64,000 nucleotides of DNA from Paraburkholderia fungorum (GCF_003610895.1 NZ_MCAS01000069.1:186001-250000), one strand, 5' to 3'. Shown: positions 9,140 through 18,600, counted from the stretch's first letter. Notes: a model not told the origin generated them from the sequence alone. Made by a program: numbers and translations.

Positions 9140-9389
9140 GCACGCCGCCCGCTCGCGCCCCACAGCCGTTGCAGCCTTTTCAGGCAGCTCGCACGGCACG
9201 GCGCGAGCGCTGCCGATTCTATGAACCGGACCACTTTCATAGAAGATTTAATGAGTTACGGCGGACTCAAGTCGGGTGCCGGCTATCCGTTAACGCTAAA
9301 ATGGTGGTTTTCCCTCGCATTTCGCGAACGCTCCGATTGACAGATTCTGAAAAGAAACTGAAGCAATCGGCCGCAGGCGCGTCCAAGTC

Positions 9390-10457
9390 ATGCCCATTCT
9401 CGGCTCCCACAATCTGCGTAATAACCTGTTCGTCGCCCCCATGGCCGGCGTGACGGACCGTCCGTTCCGGCAATTGTGCAAACGGCTGGGCGCGGGCTAT
9501 GCGGTGTCGGAAATGGTCGCGTCGAATGCGCAGCTGTGGAAAAGCGAAAAGACCATGCGCCGTGCCAACCACAGGGGCGAGGTCGAGCCGATTGCCGTGC
9601 AGATCGCCGGCGCCGATCCGGCCATGATGGCCGAAGCCGCGCGCTATAACGTGGCGAACGGCGCGCAGATCATCGACATCAACATGGGCTGCCCGGCCAA
9701 GAAGGTGTGCAACGTGGCCGCGGGTTCTGCGTTGTTGCAGAACGAACCGCTGGTACAGCGCATCGTCGAGGCGGTGGTGGGCGCAGTGGGCGTCGGGCCT
9801 GACGCGGTGCCCGTCACGCTGAAGATCCGCACCGGCTGGGATCGCCAGAATAAAAACGCTTTGACGGTCGCGCGTCTGGCCGAAGCCGCCGGCATTTCCA
9901 TGCTGACCGTGCACGGCCGTACGCGCGCCGACCTGTATCACGGCGACGCCGAATACGAGACCATCGCTGCCGTCAAAGCGGCGGTGCGCATTCCGGTGGT
10001 TGCCAACGGCGACATTACGTCGCCGCAAAAAGCCCGCGAGGTGCTGGCCGCCACCGGCGCCGACGCCATCATGATCGGCCGCGCCGCACAGGGGCGGCCG
10101 TGGCTGTTCCGCGAGATCGAACATTTCCTGCAAACGGGCGAGTTGATGCTGCCGCCGCGCATCGACGAAATCCAGCAGGTGATGAACGAGCATCTCGAAG
10201 ATCACTACGCGTTCTACGGAGAGTTTACCGGCGTGCGCACTGCGCGTAAGCATATCGGCTGGTACACTCGCGGCCTTTCTGGCGCCAACGTGTTCCGGCA
10301 CCGCATGAATACGCTGGACACCACGCGCGAACAACTCCTCGCCGTCAACGAATTCTTCGACGCCCAAAAGGCGATCTCCGAGCGCCTCGTCTACGTCGAC
10401 GAGACGCTCAGCAAGAACGACGGCGAGCCGGACCATACCGACCGACTAGCAGCATGA
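9390..10457 (+). CDS. dusB: tRNA-dihydrouridine synthase B
   Basis: An FMN-dependent enzyme that reduces uridines to dihydrouridine in tRNA; the DusB type usually targets U17. The 355-residue TIM barrel starts VAPMAGVTDRPFRQL. The catalytic Cys lies in NMGCPAKKVC (about residue 104). FMN/phosphate contacts are seen in HGRTR and GADAIMIGRAAQGRPWLF. The gene overlaps fis by four bases (ATGA), the conserved dusB-fis operon arrangement in which dusB is the leader gene. The 250 bases upstream are AT-richer than the coding DNA and contain TTGACA at about 9338, but I see no convincing -10 for it. Confidence 0.95.
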   Translation: MPILGSHNLRNNLFVAPMAGVTDRPFRQLCKRLGAGYAVSEMVASNAQLWKSEKTMRRANHRGEVEPIAVQIAGADPAMMAEAARYNVANGAQIIDINMGCPAKKVCNVAAGSALLQNEPLVQRIVEAVVGAVGVGPDAVPVTLKIRTGWDRQNKNALTVARLAEAAGISMLTVHGRTRADLYHGDAEYETIAAVKAAVRIPVVANGDITSPQKAREVLAATGADAIMIGRAAQGRPWLFREIEHFLQTGELMLPPRIDEIQQVMNEHLEDHYAFYGEFTGVRTARKHIGWYTRGLSGANVFRHRMNTLDTTREQLLAVNEFFDAQKAISERLVYVDETLSKNDGEPDHTDRLAA

Positions 10458-10687
10458 GCAAGAACAATATCGAACAATCTGTCCGCGACAGCCTGGGCAT
10501 CTATTTCCAGGATCTCGACGGCTCCAATCCGCACGACGTCTACGACATGGTTATTTCATGCGTGGAAAAACCCTTGCTCGAAGTGGTGCTCGAGCAGGCC
10601 GGCGGCAATCAGTCGCTGGCCGCCGAGTATCTCGGCATCAACCGCAATACGTTGCGCAAGAAACTGCAACAGCACGGTCTCCTGTAG
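10454..10687 (+). CDS. fis: DNA-binding protein Fis
   Basis: A small nucleoid-associated regulator of 77 residues. The C-terminal helix-turn-helix reads AAEYLGINRNTLRKKLQQHGL, nearly the canonical Fis HTH. The beta-proteobacterial form has a shorter N-terminus than the 98-residue E. coli protein. Its ATG lies within the dusB stop (ATGA), so it is translationally coupled. It is followed 67 bases later by purH. Confidence 0.95.
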   Translation: MSKNNIEQSVRDSLGIYFQDLDGSNPHDVYDMVISCVEKPLLEVVLEQAGGNQSLAAEYLGINRNTLRKKLQQHGLL

Positions 10688-10754
10688 CTCGTTGTAGCTG
10701 GTTTTAGTTTCTTTCGCGCCCTGCCACGTTTCCCTTCGGCTTTTCGTCTTCATC

Positions 10755-12320
10755 ATGATCAAGCAAGCGCTCATCTCCGTTTCCGACAAGTCCGGCATCG
10801 TCGACTTCGCCAAGTCGCTGTCGGACCTCGGCGTCAAGATCCTGTCGACCGGCGGCACCGCGAAACTGCTCGCGGACGCTGGCCTTCCCGTCACCGAGGT
10901 CGCCGACTACACGGGCTTCCCGGAAATGCTGGACGGGCGCGTGAAAACGCTGCATCCGAAGGTGCACGGCGGCATCCTGGCGCGCCGCGACCTGCCGGAA
11001 CACATGGCAGCGCTTGAAAAGCACGACATCCCGACCATCGACCTGCTGGTCGTGAATCTGTATCCGTTCGTGCAGACCGTATCGAAAGAAGAGTGCTCGC
11101 TGGAAGACGCGATCGAGAACATCGACATCGGCGGCCCGACCATGCTGCGCTCGGCCGCGAAGAATCATCGCGACGTGACGGTGGTGGTCGATCCGGCGGA
11201 TTACGTGACCGTGCTCGACGAAATGCGCGCGAACAGCAACGCTGTCTCGTACAAGACAAACTTCCGTCTGGCCACCAAGGTATTCGCGCACACCGCCCAG
11301 TACGACGGCGCAATCACGAACTACCTGACGAGCCTGACCGACGAGCTGCAACATTCGTCGCGCAACGCTTACCCGGCTACGTTCAACCTGGCGTTCAACA
11401 AGGTGCAGGACCTGCGTTACGGCGAAAACCCGCATCAGAGCGCTGCGTTCTATCGCGACCTGGCGGTGCAGCCGGGGGCGCTCGCGAACTACAACCAGTT
11501 GCAGGGCAAGGAACTGTCGTACAACAACATCGCCGATTCCGACGCCGCGTGGGAATGCGTGAAGACGTTCGACGTGCCCGCTTGCGTGATCGTCAAGCAC
11601 GCGAATCCGTGCGGCGTGGCCGTGGGTGCCGACGCGAACGAAGCGTATGCAAAGGCGTTCCAGACCGATCCGACCTCGGCGTTTGGCGGCATCATCGCGT
11701 TCAACCGTGAAGTCGACGAAACGGCTGCCCAGGCGGTGGCCAAGCAGTTCGTCGAAGTGCTGATTGCTCCGTCGTTCAGCGCGGCGGCTCGCCAGGTGTT
11801 TGCGGCAAAACAGAACGTGCGTCTGCTGGAAATCGCCTTGGGCGAAGGCCATAACGCGTTCGATCTGAAGCGCGTCGGCGGCGGCCTGCTGGTGCAGTCG
11901 CTCGATTCGAAGAATGTGCAGCCGCGCGAATTGCGCGTCGTCACGAAGCGTCACCCCACGCCGAAGGAAATGGACGACCTGCTGTTCGCATGGCGTGTTG
12001 CGAAGTACGTGAAGTCGAACGCCATCGTGTTCTGCGGCAACGGCATGACGCTCGGCGTCGGCGCCGGTCAGATGAGCCGCGTGGACTCGGCGCGTATCGC
12101 CAGCATCAAGGCGCAAAACGCCGGTCTGACGCTGACGGGTTCGGCCGTGGCGTCGGATGCGTTCTTCCCGTTCCGTGACGGTCTGGATGTGGTGGTTGCG
12201 GCAGGCGCGACCTGCGTGATTCAACCGGGCGGCTCGATGCGCGACGACGAAGTGGTCGGCGCGGCAGACGAGCACAACATCGCGATGGTGTTGACCGGCG
12301 TGCGTCACTTCCGGCATTGA
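10755..12320 (+). CDS. purH: Bifunctional AICAR transformylase / IMP cyclohydrolase
   Basis: Catalyses the last two steps of IMP synthesis. The protein has 521 residues. The N-terminal MGS-like IMP cyclohydrolase domain covers about 1-190 (KSGIVDFAKSL, STGGTAKLL, HPKVHGGILAR). The C-terminal AICARFT domain (about 200-521) has RYGENPHQSAAFY, VKHANPCGVAVG and a final FPFRDGLD-to-GGSMRDDEV segment. Full length, with no oddities. A strong terminator follows. The dusB-fis-purH order is typical for Burkholderiales. Confidence 0.97.
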   Translation: MIKQALISVSDKSGIVDFAKSLSDLGVKILSTGGTAKLLADAGLPVTEVADYTGFPEMLDGRVKTLHPKVHGGILARRDLPEHMAALEKHDIPTIDLLVVNLYPFVQTVSKEECSLEDAIENIDIGGPTMLRSAAKNHRDVTVVVDPADYVTVLDEMRANSNAVSYKTNFRLATKVFAHTAQYDGAITNYLTSLTDELQHSSRNAYPATFNLAFNKVQDLRYGENPHQSAAFYRDLAVQPGALANYNQLQGKELSYNNIADSDAAWECVKTFDVPACVIVKHANPCGVAVGADANEAYAKAFQTDPTSAFGGIIAFNREVDETAAQAVAKQFVEVLIAPSFSAAARQVFAAKQNVRLLEIALGEGHNAFDLKRVGGGLLVQSLDSKNVQPRELRVVTKRHPTPKEMDDLLFAWRVAKYVKSNAIVFCGNGMTLGVGAGQMSRVDSARIASIKAQNAGLTLTGSAVASDAFFPFRDGLDVVVAAGATCVIQPGGSMRDDEVVGAADEHNIAMVLTGVRHFRH

Positions 12321-12383
12321 TTCCGGCTTCGCGTACACCGCCTGATTCTTTGTGAGGCGGTAGTCGCAAACGTAGCTTCAGCG

Positions 12384-12421
12384 AAACGGCCCAGCGGAGA
12401 TTTCCGCCGGGCCGTTTTTTT
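12384..12421 (+). terminator. Rho-independent terminator after purH
   Basis: A perfect GC-rich stem (AACGGCCC...GGGCCGTT, inner pairing GCGG/CCGC) is followed by T7. It closes the purH transcript. Confidence 0.9.
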
Positions 12422-12559
12422 GTGCGTCTGGGTGCACTGCCCTTACAACGCATGCGACAGCAGTTTTTATTCCGCCAGCGTCGCCGCACGCCGACCGCCT
12501 TACCACGCGTTCGTTGTAGTATCGCAAGCACTTGGTTTTTACCGCATCTGCGGCACCTC

Positions 12560-13102
12560 ATGAGAATTCTCGGCATCGACCCCGGCTTGCGCGTCACCGG
12601 CTTTGGCGTCATCGATCAAACCGGACACACGCTCAGCTACGTCGCAAGCGGCGTGATCAAAACCGCCGACGCCGATCTGCCGTCGCGTCTCGGCACCATT
12701 TTCGAAGGCATTTCGACGCTGATCCGTCAGCACTCGCCGGATCAGTCGGCGATCGAAAAGGTGTTCGTCAACGTCAATCCGCAATCCACCCTGCTGCTCG
12801 GTCAGGCGCGTGGCGCGGCAATCTGTGGACTGGTGGCGGGCGGTGTGCCGGTCGCCGAATACACGGCCTTGCAGTTGAAGCAGGCGGTGGTCGGCTACGG
12901 CCGCGCGACCAAAGAGCAGATGCAGCAGATGGTGGTGCGGCTGCTCAACCTCTCGGGCGTGCCCAGCACGGACGCCGCCGACGCCCTGGGCATGGCGATT
13001 TGCCACGCGCATGGCGGCTCGACGCTGAGCACCCTTGGTGGAATTGCTCCGTCCTTGGCCAAGAAAGGCTTGCGTGTGCGGCGCGGGCGGTTGGTGGGGT
13101 AA
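12560..13102 (+). CDS. ruvC: Holliday junction resolvase RuvC
   Basis: An endonuclease of 180 residues that resolves Holliday junctions with RuvAB. The RNase H-like fold starts MRILGIDPGLRVTGFG, with catalytic Asp7. Glu68 is in SAIEKVFVNVNPQ, and the C-terminal acidic pair is in STDAADALGMAICHAH. ATG 12560 gives the canonical N-terminus; the frame is open upstream, but that part is unrelated. ruvA and ruvB are not adjacent: a minus-strand exporter gene lies between. Confidence 0.95.
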   Translation: MRILGIDPGLRVTGFGVIDQTGHTLSYVASGVIKTADADLPSRLGTIFEGISTLIRQHSPDQSAIEKVFVNVNPQSTLLLGQARGAAICGLVAGGVPVAEYTALQLKQAVVGYGRATKEQMQQMVVRLLNLSGVPSTDAADALGMAICHAHGGSTLSTLGGIAPSLAKKGLRVRRGRLVG

Positions 13103-13225
13103 GAGAATGCACGACGTCGACGCTAGCGGCACAGCCCCGTAATCGCTAGCGCTTGCAGGCAACCGCCGCTCAAACGCGGACGCATGCGCCGCTCTCCCGC
13201 AGCGCTCGGTTCCATTCAGTTCCGC

Positions 13226-13858
13226 TCAGTTGCGGCTGGCCAGCGCCAGCCGGCAAGCCAGCCCGGCGAACACCGTGCCCAGCAGATACTGCGGCACGCG
13301 CGACGGCCGGCGCCCCGCCGACAGCTTACGGCTCAGCTTGCTCGCCATCAGAATCACCGCGCCGTTCACACAGAAGCCGATCACATTCAGCACGGTCGCG
13401 AGCACCATGATCTGCAACGCCACCGAGCCGGCCTCGGGCCGCACGAATTGCGGAAATAGCGCGAGCACGAACAACGCGACTTTGGGATTCAGCAAATTGG
13501 TGAAGAGACCCTGGCGGAAAATGCGGCCAACCGGATAACGGCTCATCGAAGCATTCGGCGAGAGCACCGTGCCTTGCGTGCGGAACGTTTTCCAGGCGAG
13601 GTACAGCAGGTAGGCAGCGCCGGCGAAACGCACGACGTCGTAGGCCATCGGCACAGCCAGAAACAGCTGCGACAAACCGAATGCGGCAGCCAGCGCATGA
13701 CAGTAAGTGCCGACCAGAATGCCCGCCAGCGAGGCGAACCCGGCGGGACGCCCCTGGCTCACGCTGCGCGAAGCAATCAGCAACATGTCGGGGCCGGGCG
13801 TGGCGGTCAATGCGAGACACGCGCCGGCAAACAGCGCGAGAGTGGTGAGGCTCAGCAT
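13226..13858 (-). CDS. LysE/RhtB-family amino-acid exporter
   Basis: An inner-membrane exporter of 210 residues with about six hydrophobic helices. The family signature is near the N-terminus (ATPGPDMLLIASRSVSQGRPAGFASLAGILVG), and FTNLLNPKVALFVLALFPQFV is in the middle. The ATG at 13858 is preceded by AAGGAG at good spacing; a longer frame to 13936 lacks this. Family members export amino acids or homoserine lactones; the substrate is unknown here. The gene is inverted between ruvC and ruvA, and no regulator is adjacent. Confidence 0.88.
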   Translation of the reverse strand: MLSLTTLALFAGACLALTATPGPDMLLIASRSVSQGRPAGFASLAGILVGTYCHALAAAFGLSQLFLAVPMAYDVVRFAGAAYLLYLAWKTFRTQGTVLSPNASMSRYPVGRIFRQGLFTNLLNPKVALFVLALFPQFVRPEAGSVALQIMVLATVLNVIGFCVNGAVILMASKLSRKLSAGRRPSRVPQYLLGTVFAGLACRLALASRN

Positions 13859-14016
13859 GGAAGCTCCTTCTGGTTGTGCCGGGCAAGAACCCGCCAAAAG
13901 GGATCTCAGTCTAGGGGGCTTGAACACGCCGGTCAACCGCGATTGCCCGTAACCCGCCCCTCCCGTCGCGCACTCGCTGCGCTACACTCGCCCTTTCTCT
14001 CGAGATTGAATCCGCC

Positions 14017-14598
14017 ATGATCGGTCGCATTGCCGGCGTTCTGCTGGAAAAAAACCCGCCGCATCTGCTCGTCGACTGCAACGGCGTCGGTTACGAAGTC
14101 GATGTGCCGATGAGCACCTTCTACAACCTGCCCTCGAACGGCGAGCGCGTTGTGCTGCTCACGCAAATGATCGTGCGTGAAGATGCGCATCTGCTCTACG
14201 GCTTCGGCACCGCCGAGGAACGCTCGACCTTCCGCGAGTTGCTGAAGATCACCGGCATCGGTGCGCGTATGGCGCTTGCCGTCCTCTCCGGCATGAGCGT
14301 GCATGAACTGGCGCAGACCGTCACCATGCAGGACGCAGCGCGCCTGACGCGCGTGCCTGGCATCGGCAAGAAAACAGCGGAACGGCTGCTCCTCGAACTG
14401 AAGGGCAAGATCGGCGCCGACCTGGGTGCGCTGGCCGGCGCGGCTTCGGCATCCGACCACGCCTCCGACATCCTGAACGCGCTGATCGCCTTGGGCTACT
14501 CCGAAAAAGAAGCGTTGGCAGCCATCAAGAACGTGCCGGCGGGCACCGGCGTTTCCGAAGGGATCAAGCTCGCGCTGAAGGCGTTGTCCAAGGGCTGA
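14017..14598 (+). CDS. ruvA: Holliday junction DNA helicase subunit RuvA
   Basis: Binds four-way junctions and loads RuvB. The 193-residue protein has an N-terminal OB-fold (MIGRIAGVLLEKNPPHLLVDCNG), two helix-hairpin-helix motifs in the middle (ITGIGARMALAVLSGM; VPGIGKKTAERLLLELKGK) and the mobile C-terminal RuvB-binding domain (about 145-193, ALIALGYSEKEALAAIKNV). A candidate -10 (TACACT at 13983-13988) lies upstream. ruvB follows after 121 bases with its own -10 element. Confidence 0.96.
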   Translation: MIGRIAGVLLEKNPPHLLVDCNGVGYEVDVPMSTFYNLPSNGERVVLLTQMIVREDAHLLYGFGTAEERSTFRELLKITGIGARMALAVLSGMSVHELAQTVTMQDAARLTRVPGIGKKTAERLLLELKGKIGADLGALAGAASASDHASDILNALIALGYSEKEALAAIKNVPAGTGVSEGIKLALKALSKG

Positions 14599-14707
14599 TC
14601 GCTCACGCGGTGACAGCGACGCCACGTGCGACAAGTAGAGCTTCGCATACGGCGGCGCGATGCACACCCTGGCCGTTCGGCCGAGTTTCGCAACGGGCGG
14701 CGCGCGG

Positions 14708-14719
14708 TACAATGACCGC
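14708..14719 (+). promoter_or_regulatory. -10 element placed for a leaderless ruvB transcript
   Basis: TACAAT at 14708-14713 ends six bases before the ruvB ATG at 14720, with no Shine-Dalgarno sequence between. A start site at the normal distance would be the ATG itself. The -35 region is weak. The spacing is identical to that at pepP. Confidence 0.45.
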
Positions 14720-15784
14720 ATGATCGAAACCGACAAACTCGCCGCCGAACGCATTATCGCGGCCACGCCCGTCTCGCCGAACGAAGAAGCGTTCGAGCGC
14801 GCGTTGCGCCCGCGCCAGCTCGACGAATATGTCGGCCAGGAAAAAGTACGCGGTCAGTTGGAAATTTTCATCGAGGCCGCCAAGCGCCGCAAGGAATCGC
14901 TCGACCACGTGCTGCTGTTCGGCCCGCCGGGTCTCGGCAAAACCACGCTCGCGCACATCATCGCGCGGGAAATGGGTGTCAATCTGCGGCAAACCTCCGG
15001 CCCGGTGCTCGAACGCGCCGGCGACCTCGCCGCGCTGCTCACCAACCTCGAAGCCAACGACGTCCTGTTCATCGACGAAATCCACCGGCTCTCGCCGGTT
15101 GTCGAAGAAATTCTGTATCCGGCGTTGGAGGATTATCAGATCGACATCATGATCGGCGAAGGCCCGGCCGCGCGCAGCGTGAAGCTGGATCTGCAGCCTT
15201 TCACGCTGGTCGGCGCCACTACGCGTGCGGGCATGCTGACCAATCCGCTGCGCGATCGCTTCGGGATCGTCGCGCGGCTCGAGTTTTATAACGCTGAAGA
15301 ACTGGCGCGCATCGTGACCCGTTCGGCGTCGCTGCTGAATGCGCAGATCCACCCGGACGGCGCGTTTGAAATCGCCAAGCGCGCACGCGGCACACCGCGG
15401 ATCGCGAACCGGCTGCTACGCCGTGTGCGCGATTTCGCCGAGGTGAAAGCCGACGGCAACATTACCGCGCAGGTGGCCGACGCGGCGCTCAAAATGCTCG
15501 ACGTGGACGCGGTCGGCTTCGATCTGATGGACCGCAAGCTACTCGAAGCGATCCTGCACAAGTTCGACGGCGGCCCGGTCGGCGTCGACAATCTGGCGGC
15601 CGCAATCGGCGAGGAACGCGACACGATCGAAGACGTGCTCGAACCGTATCTGATCCAGCAAGGCTTCCTGCAGCGCACGCCACGCGGCCGCGTCGCCACG
15701 CTGCTCACCTACCGGCATTTCGGCCTCGCCGCACCGGACGCTTCGAGCCCCATACCCGGCCTGTGGGATTCGGCCGCGAGCTGA
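14720..15784 (+). CDS. ruvB: Holliday junction branch migration ATPase RuvB
   Basis: An AAA+ motor of branch migration, 354 residues. Walker A is GPPGLGKTTL (about residues 73-82) and Walker B LFIDEIHRL (about 116-124). Sensor 1 lies in LVGATTRAG and sensor 2 near RGTPRIANRLLRRVRD. A C-terminal winged helix covers about 270-340. ATG 14720 (MIETDKLAAERII) fits the family; an earlier frame to 14660 adds atypical residues. It partners with ruvA just upstream. Confidence 0.97.
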   Translation: MIETDKLAAERIIAATPVSPNEEAFERALRPRQLDEYVGQEKVRGQLEIFIEAAKRRKESLDHVLLFGPPGLGKTTLAHIIAREMGVNLRQTSGPVLERAGDLAALLTNLEANDVLFIDEIHRLSPVVEEILYPALEDYQIDIMIGEGPAARSVKLDLQPFTLVGATTRAGMLTNPLRDRFGIVARLEFYNAEELARIVTRSASLLNAQIHPDGAFEIAKRARGTPRIANRLLRRVRDFAEVKADGNITAQVADAALKMLDVDAVGFDLMDRKLLEAILHKFDGGPVGVDNLAAAIGEERDTIEDVLEPYLIQQGFLQRTPRGRVATLLTYRHFGLAAPDASSPIPGLWDSAAS

Positions 15785-15842
15785 GCGTCACGTATCCGAC
15801 AACCGGCGGCAGCGAGCCCACGCGGTAGCGTCGTCGAGCGCC

Positions 15843-16520
15843 CTAACGGCCCGGTTCCGGCACCCGCTTGAAGCTATCGTCCGCGCTGGGCGCATCGAGA
15901 TGCGCCACATCCGCCCACGAGGCGATCGTTGCCTTGCTGCCGTCGTCGGCATAATCCACCACGTTGACGCTCGTGTTCAGCAACGCATAATCACGCGGCG
16001 CTTCGAGCGACAAACCACACGCAAAACGACGCACGCAGTCGAGCACGCCCCCATGTGCGACGACAGCGATCCGCGCGCCCGGATGTGCTGCCACCAGAGG
16101 TTCGATCGCATGCAGCACGCGATGGTAAAACACGCGCTGCGATTCGCCCTCGGGCGGCGCAAAACCCGGATCGCGGGTTTGCCAGTGCGCGTATTCGTCG
16201 GGGAAACGAACGGCGATCTCGTCGCTGTCATGCCCCTGGAATGCACCGTATGAGCGCTCGCGCAAGCCTTCACGCAGTTGCAGCGGCAGGCCGAGCGCGT
16301 CGGCGATCGGCTGCGCGGTCTGCTGCGCGCGTTGCAGATCGCTCGAATAAATCGCATCGAGCCGCGCGCCCTCTTTCACTTCATTCGCGATGCGGCGCGC
16401 AAGGCGTTGTGCCTGCGCGAGACCGGTCGTCGCGAGCGGGATATCGATGTGGCCTTGAATGCGCTTGATCTGGTTCCAGTCGGTCTCGCCGTGGCGAATG
16501 AACAGAATCTGCGTGGTCAT
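15843..16520 (-). CDS. Histidine phosphatase superfamily protein (phosphoglycerate-mutase-like)
   Basis: A 225-residue protein with the RHG phosphohistidine motif FIRHGETDWN at residues 7-16, SSDLQRAQQTAQ, and a second catalytic His in VVAHGGVLDC (about residue 155). The family includes cofactor-dependent mutases, GpmB-like enzymes, alpha-ribazole phosphatase and broad phosphatases. The substrate cannot be chosen from sequence, so I avoid the gpmA label. It is the last gene of a likely minus-strand run tyrS-dtd-phosphatase, with a 109-base gap before it. Confidence 0.85.
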   Translation of the reverse strand: MTTQILFIRHGETDWNQIKRIQGHIDIPLATTGLAQAQRLARRIANEVKEGARLDAIYSSDLQRAQQTAQPIADALGLPLQLREGLRERSYGAFQGHDSDEIAVRFPDEYAHWQTRDPGFAPPEGESQRVFYHRVLHAIEPLVAAHPGARIAVVAHGGVLDCVRRFACGLSLEAPRDYALLNTSVNVVDYADDGSKATIASWADVAHLDAPSADDSFKRVPEPGR

Positions 16521-16629
16521 GGGATAAGTGGGCGCCAGTAGCCGGTTATGCCGAGCCGCTATTGTCGCAAAAAGCGGCTGGAGAAGTGGATGCGCGCCAC
16601 CGCATGTGGGAAGCGCCGCCCGTTGAAGC

Positions 16630-17088
16630 TCAGGCGTTCGTCTGCAGCCAGAACGTCACCGGCCCGTCATTGACGAGCGACACCTGCATATCGGCGCCGA
16701 ATTCACCGGTCTCGACGATTGGGTGCCTGGTGCGGGCGGCCGAGACGAAGTAGTCGAATAGCCGCTTGCCCTCGTCGGGCGGTGCGGCGGGCGTGAAGCT
16801 AGGGCGCAGGCCGCTGTTGGTATCCGCGGCCAGTGTGAACTGCGAAACGAGCAGCAGGCCGCCTGCACGCCCGGCGCCGTCGAGATTCTGCACGGAAAGA
16901 TTCATCTTGCCGGCCGCGTCGCTAAAGACGCGGTAGCCGAGCACCTTGGCCAGCAAACGGTCGGCGGCCGCCTCCGTATCGCCGCGTTCGGCGCAGACAA
17001 GCGCAAGCAGGCCCGCCTCGATCGCGCCAGTCACGCGCTCGCCCACGCGCACTTCCGCGCGCCGCACGCGCTGGATGAGCGCGATCAT
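16630..17088 (-). CDS. dtd: D-aminoacyl-tRNA deacylase
   Basis: A cytosolic proofreading enzyme of 152 residues that hydrolyses D-aminoacyl-tRNAs, notably D-Tyr-tRNA. The two family motifs are seen: SQFTLAAD (about residues 81-88) and NDGPVTFWL (about 140-148, the Gly-cisPro loop). It lies 61 bases downstream of tyrS, a sensible link because TyrRS can mischarge D-tyrosine. Confidence 0.95.
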   Translation of the reverse strand: MIALIQRVRRAEVRVGERVTGAIEAGLLALVCAERGDTEAAADRLLAKVLGYRVFSDAAGKMNLSVQNLDGAGRAGGLLLVSQFTLAADTNSGLRPSFTPAAPPDEGKRLFDYFVSAARTRHPIVETGEFGADMQVSLVNDGPVTFWLQTNA

Positions 17089-17149
17089 GGGCGCGAATCC
17101 GGGTGCATGCTCCGAATCATCATCGCTTCATCGCTGCGCTAGCTGGCCG

Positions 17150-18394
17150 TCAAGCCGTCAGCGTGACGCGCGCAAAACGGCGCTTGCCGACCTGCACGAC
17201 GTACTCGCCGGCCTCGACCTTCAAGCCCTTGTCGGACACGGTCACGCCATCGATCTTCACGCCGCCCTGCTCGATGTTGCGCAGCGCCTCGCTGGTCGAC
17301 GGCACGAGGTTGGCCTGCTTGAGCAACTGGCCGATGGCAAGCGGTGCGCCCGCGAGCGTCACGGCAGGGATATCGTCCGGCACACCGCCTTTCGCGCGAT
17401 GATTGAAGTCTTCGAGCGCGCGCTCGGCGTCGGCTTGCGAGTGGAAACGCGCGACGATTTCCTGACCGAGCATCACCTTGAAATCGCGCGGATTGCGGCC
17501 CGCTTCAATCTCTTGTTTGAAGCCGGCGATCTCGTCCATCGGGCGGAACGACAGCAGCTCGAAATAACGCCACATCAGGACGTCGGAGATGCTCATCAGC
17601 TTGCCGAACATGTCCGTCGGCTTTTCGCTGATGCCGATGTAGTTGTTCTTCGACTTCGACATCTTCTCGACGCCGTCCAGACCTTCCAGCAAGGGCATCG
17701 TCAAGATGCACTGCTGCTCCTGACCATACTGCTTCTGCAGTTCGCGGCCCACCAGCAGGTTGAACTTCTGGTCCGTGCCGCCGAGCTCGAGGTCGGCATT
17801 GAGCGCGACCGAGTCGTAGCCTTGCATCAGCGGGTACAGGAATTCGTGGATCGAGATCGGCACGCCGCCCTGGAAGCGTTTGGTGAAATCTTCGCGCTCG
17901 AGAATCCGCGCCACCGTGTAGCGCGATGCGAGCTTGATCATGCCGTCGGCGCCGAGCGGCATCGACCATTCGCTGTTGTAGCGGATTTCGGTCTTTTCGC
18001 GATCGAGCACCAGCGCTGCCTGCTCGAAATACGTCTTCGCGTTTGATTCGATCTGCTCGCGCGTGAGCGGCGGGCGCGTGGCGTTGCGGCCCGACGGATC
18101 GCCAATCAGCGAGGTGAAGTCGCCGATCAGGAAAATCACCGTGTGCCCCAGATCCTGCAACTGGCGCATCTTGTTCAGCACGACCGTGTGGCCGATATGG
18201 ATGTCAGGCGCCGTCGGATCGAGGCCGAGCTTGATACGCAGCGGCGTGCCTGTCGCGGCGCTTTTCGCGAGCTTTTGCGCGAATTCGTCTTCGATCAGCA
18301 GTTCGTCGACGCCGCGCTTGGTGACTGCGAGCGCGTGACGGACTTCGTCGGTGATCGGGAAGGCGGGGCTGGGCTTGGTGGACTCGGTGCTCAT
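17150..18394 (-). CDS. tyrS: Tyrosyl-tRNA synthetase
   Basis: A class Ic aminoacyl-tRNA synthetase of 414 residues. The HIGH motif is HIGHTVVLNK (about residues 53-62) and the KMSKS motif is KMSKSKNN (about 246-253). A C-terminal S4 RNA-binding domain ends the protein (VKIDGVTVSDKGLKVEAGEYVVQVGKRRF). ATG 18394 (MSTESTKPSPAF) is preferred over further in-frame upstream sequence. The gene is divergent from anmK across about 206 bases. Confidence 0.95.
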   Translation of the reverse strand: MSTESTKPSPAFPITDEVRHALAVTKRGVDELLIEDEFAQKLAKSAATGTPLRIKLGLDPTAPDIHIGHTVVLNKMRQLQDLGHTVIFLIGDFTSLIGDPSGRNATRPPLTREQIESNAKTYFEQAALVLDREKTEIRYNSEWSMPLGADGMIKLASRYTVARILEREDFTKRFQGGVPISIHEFLYPLMQGYDSVALNADLELGGTDQKFNLLVGRELQKQYGQEQQCILTMPLLEGLDGVEKMSKSKNNYIGISEKPTDMFGKLMSISDVLMWRYFELLSFRPMDEIAGFKQEIEAGRNPRDFKVMLGQEIVARFHSQADAERALEDFNHRAKGGVPDDIPAVTLAGAPLAIGQLLKQANLVPSTSEALRNIEQGGVKIDGVTVSDKGLKVEAGEYVVQVGKRRFARVTLTA

Positions 18395-18600
18395 GCTGGA
18401 AACGTGAAGTCGCGAAAAAAGGAGATTGTCCCATAGATGCGCGCCGCCGCGCCCACTGACTCGGCCATACGCACCCTGCCGACGCACGATTTCGGCGTGC
18501 CGGGCCGCGCAATTGGCTTCACGGGACTTCATATTCGACCGCGCTTGCGCGGATAATCTGCTAAAACAGATCGCAACGAATCATTGAGAGGAGCAGCAAC

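Noticed and set aside
13121..13151. Two CGCTAGCG palindromes after ruvC as a terminator or att site
   Set aside because: No U-tract, only 8 bp each, no integrase or duplicated gene end nearby.
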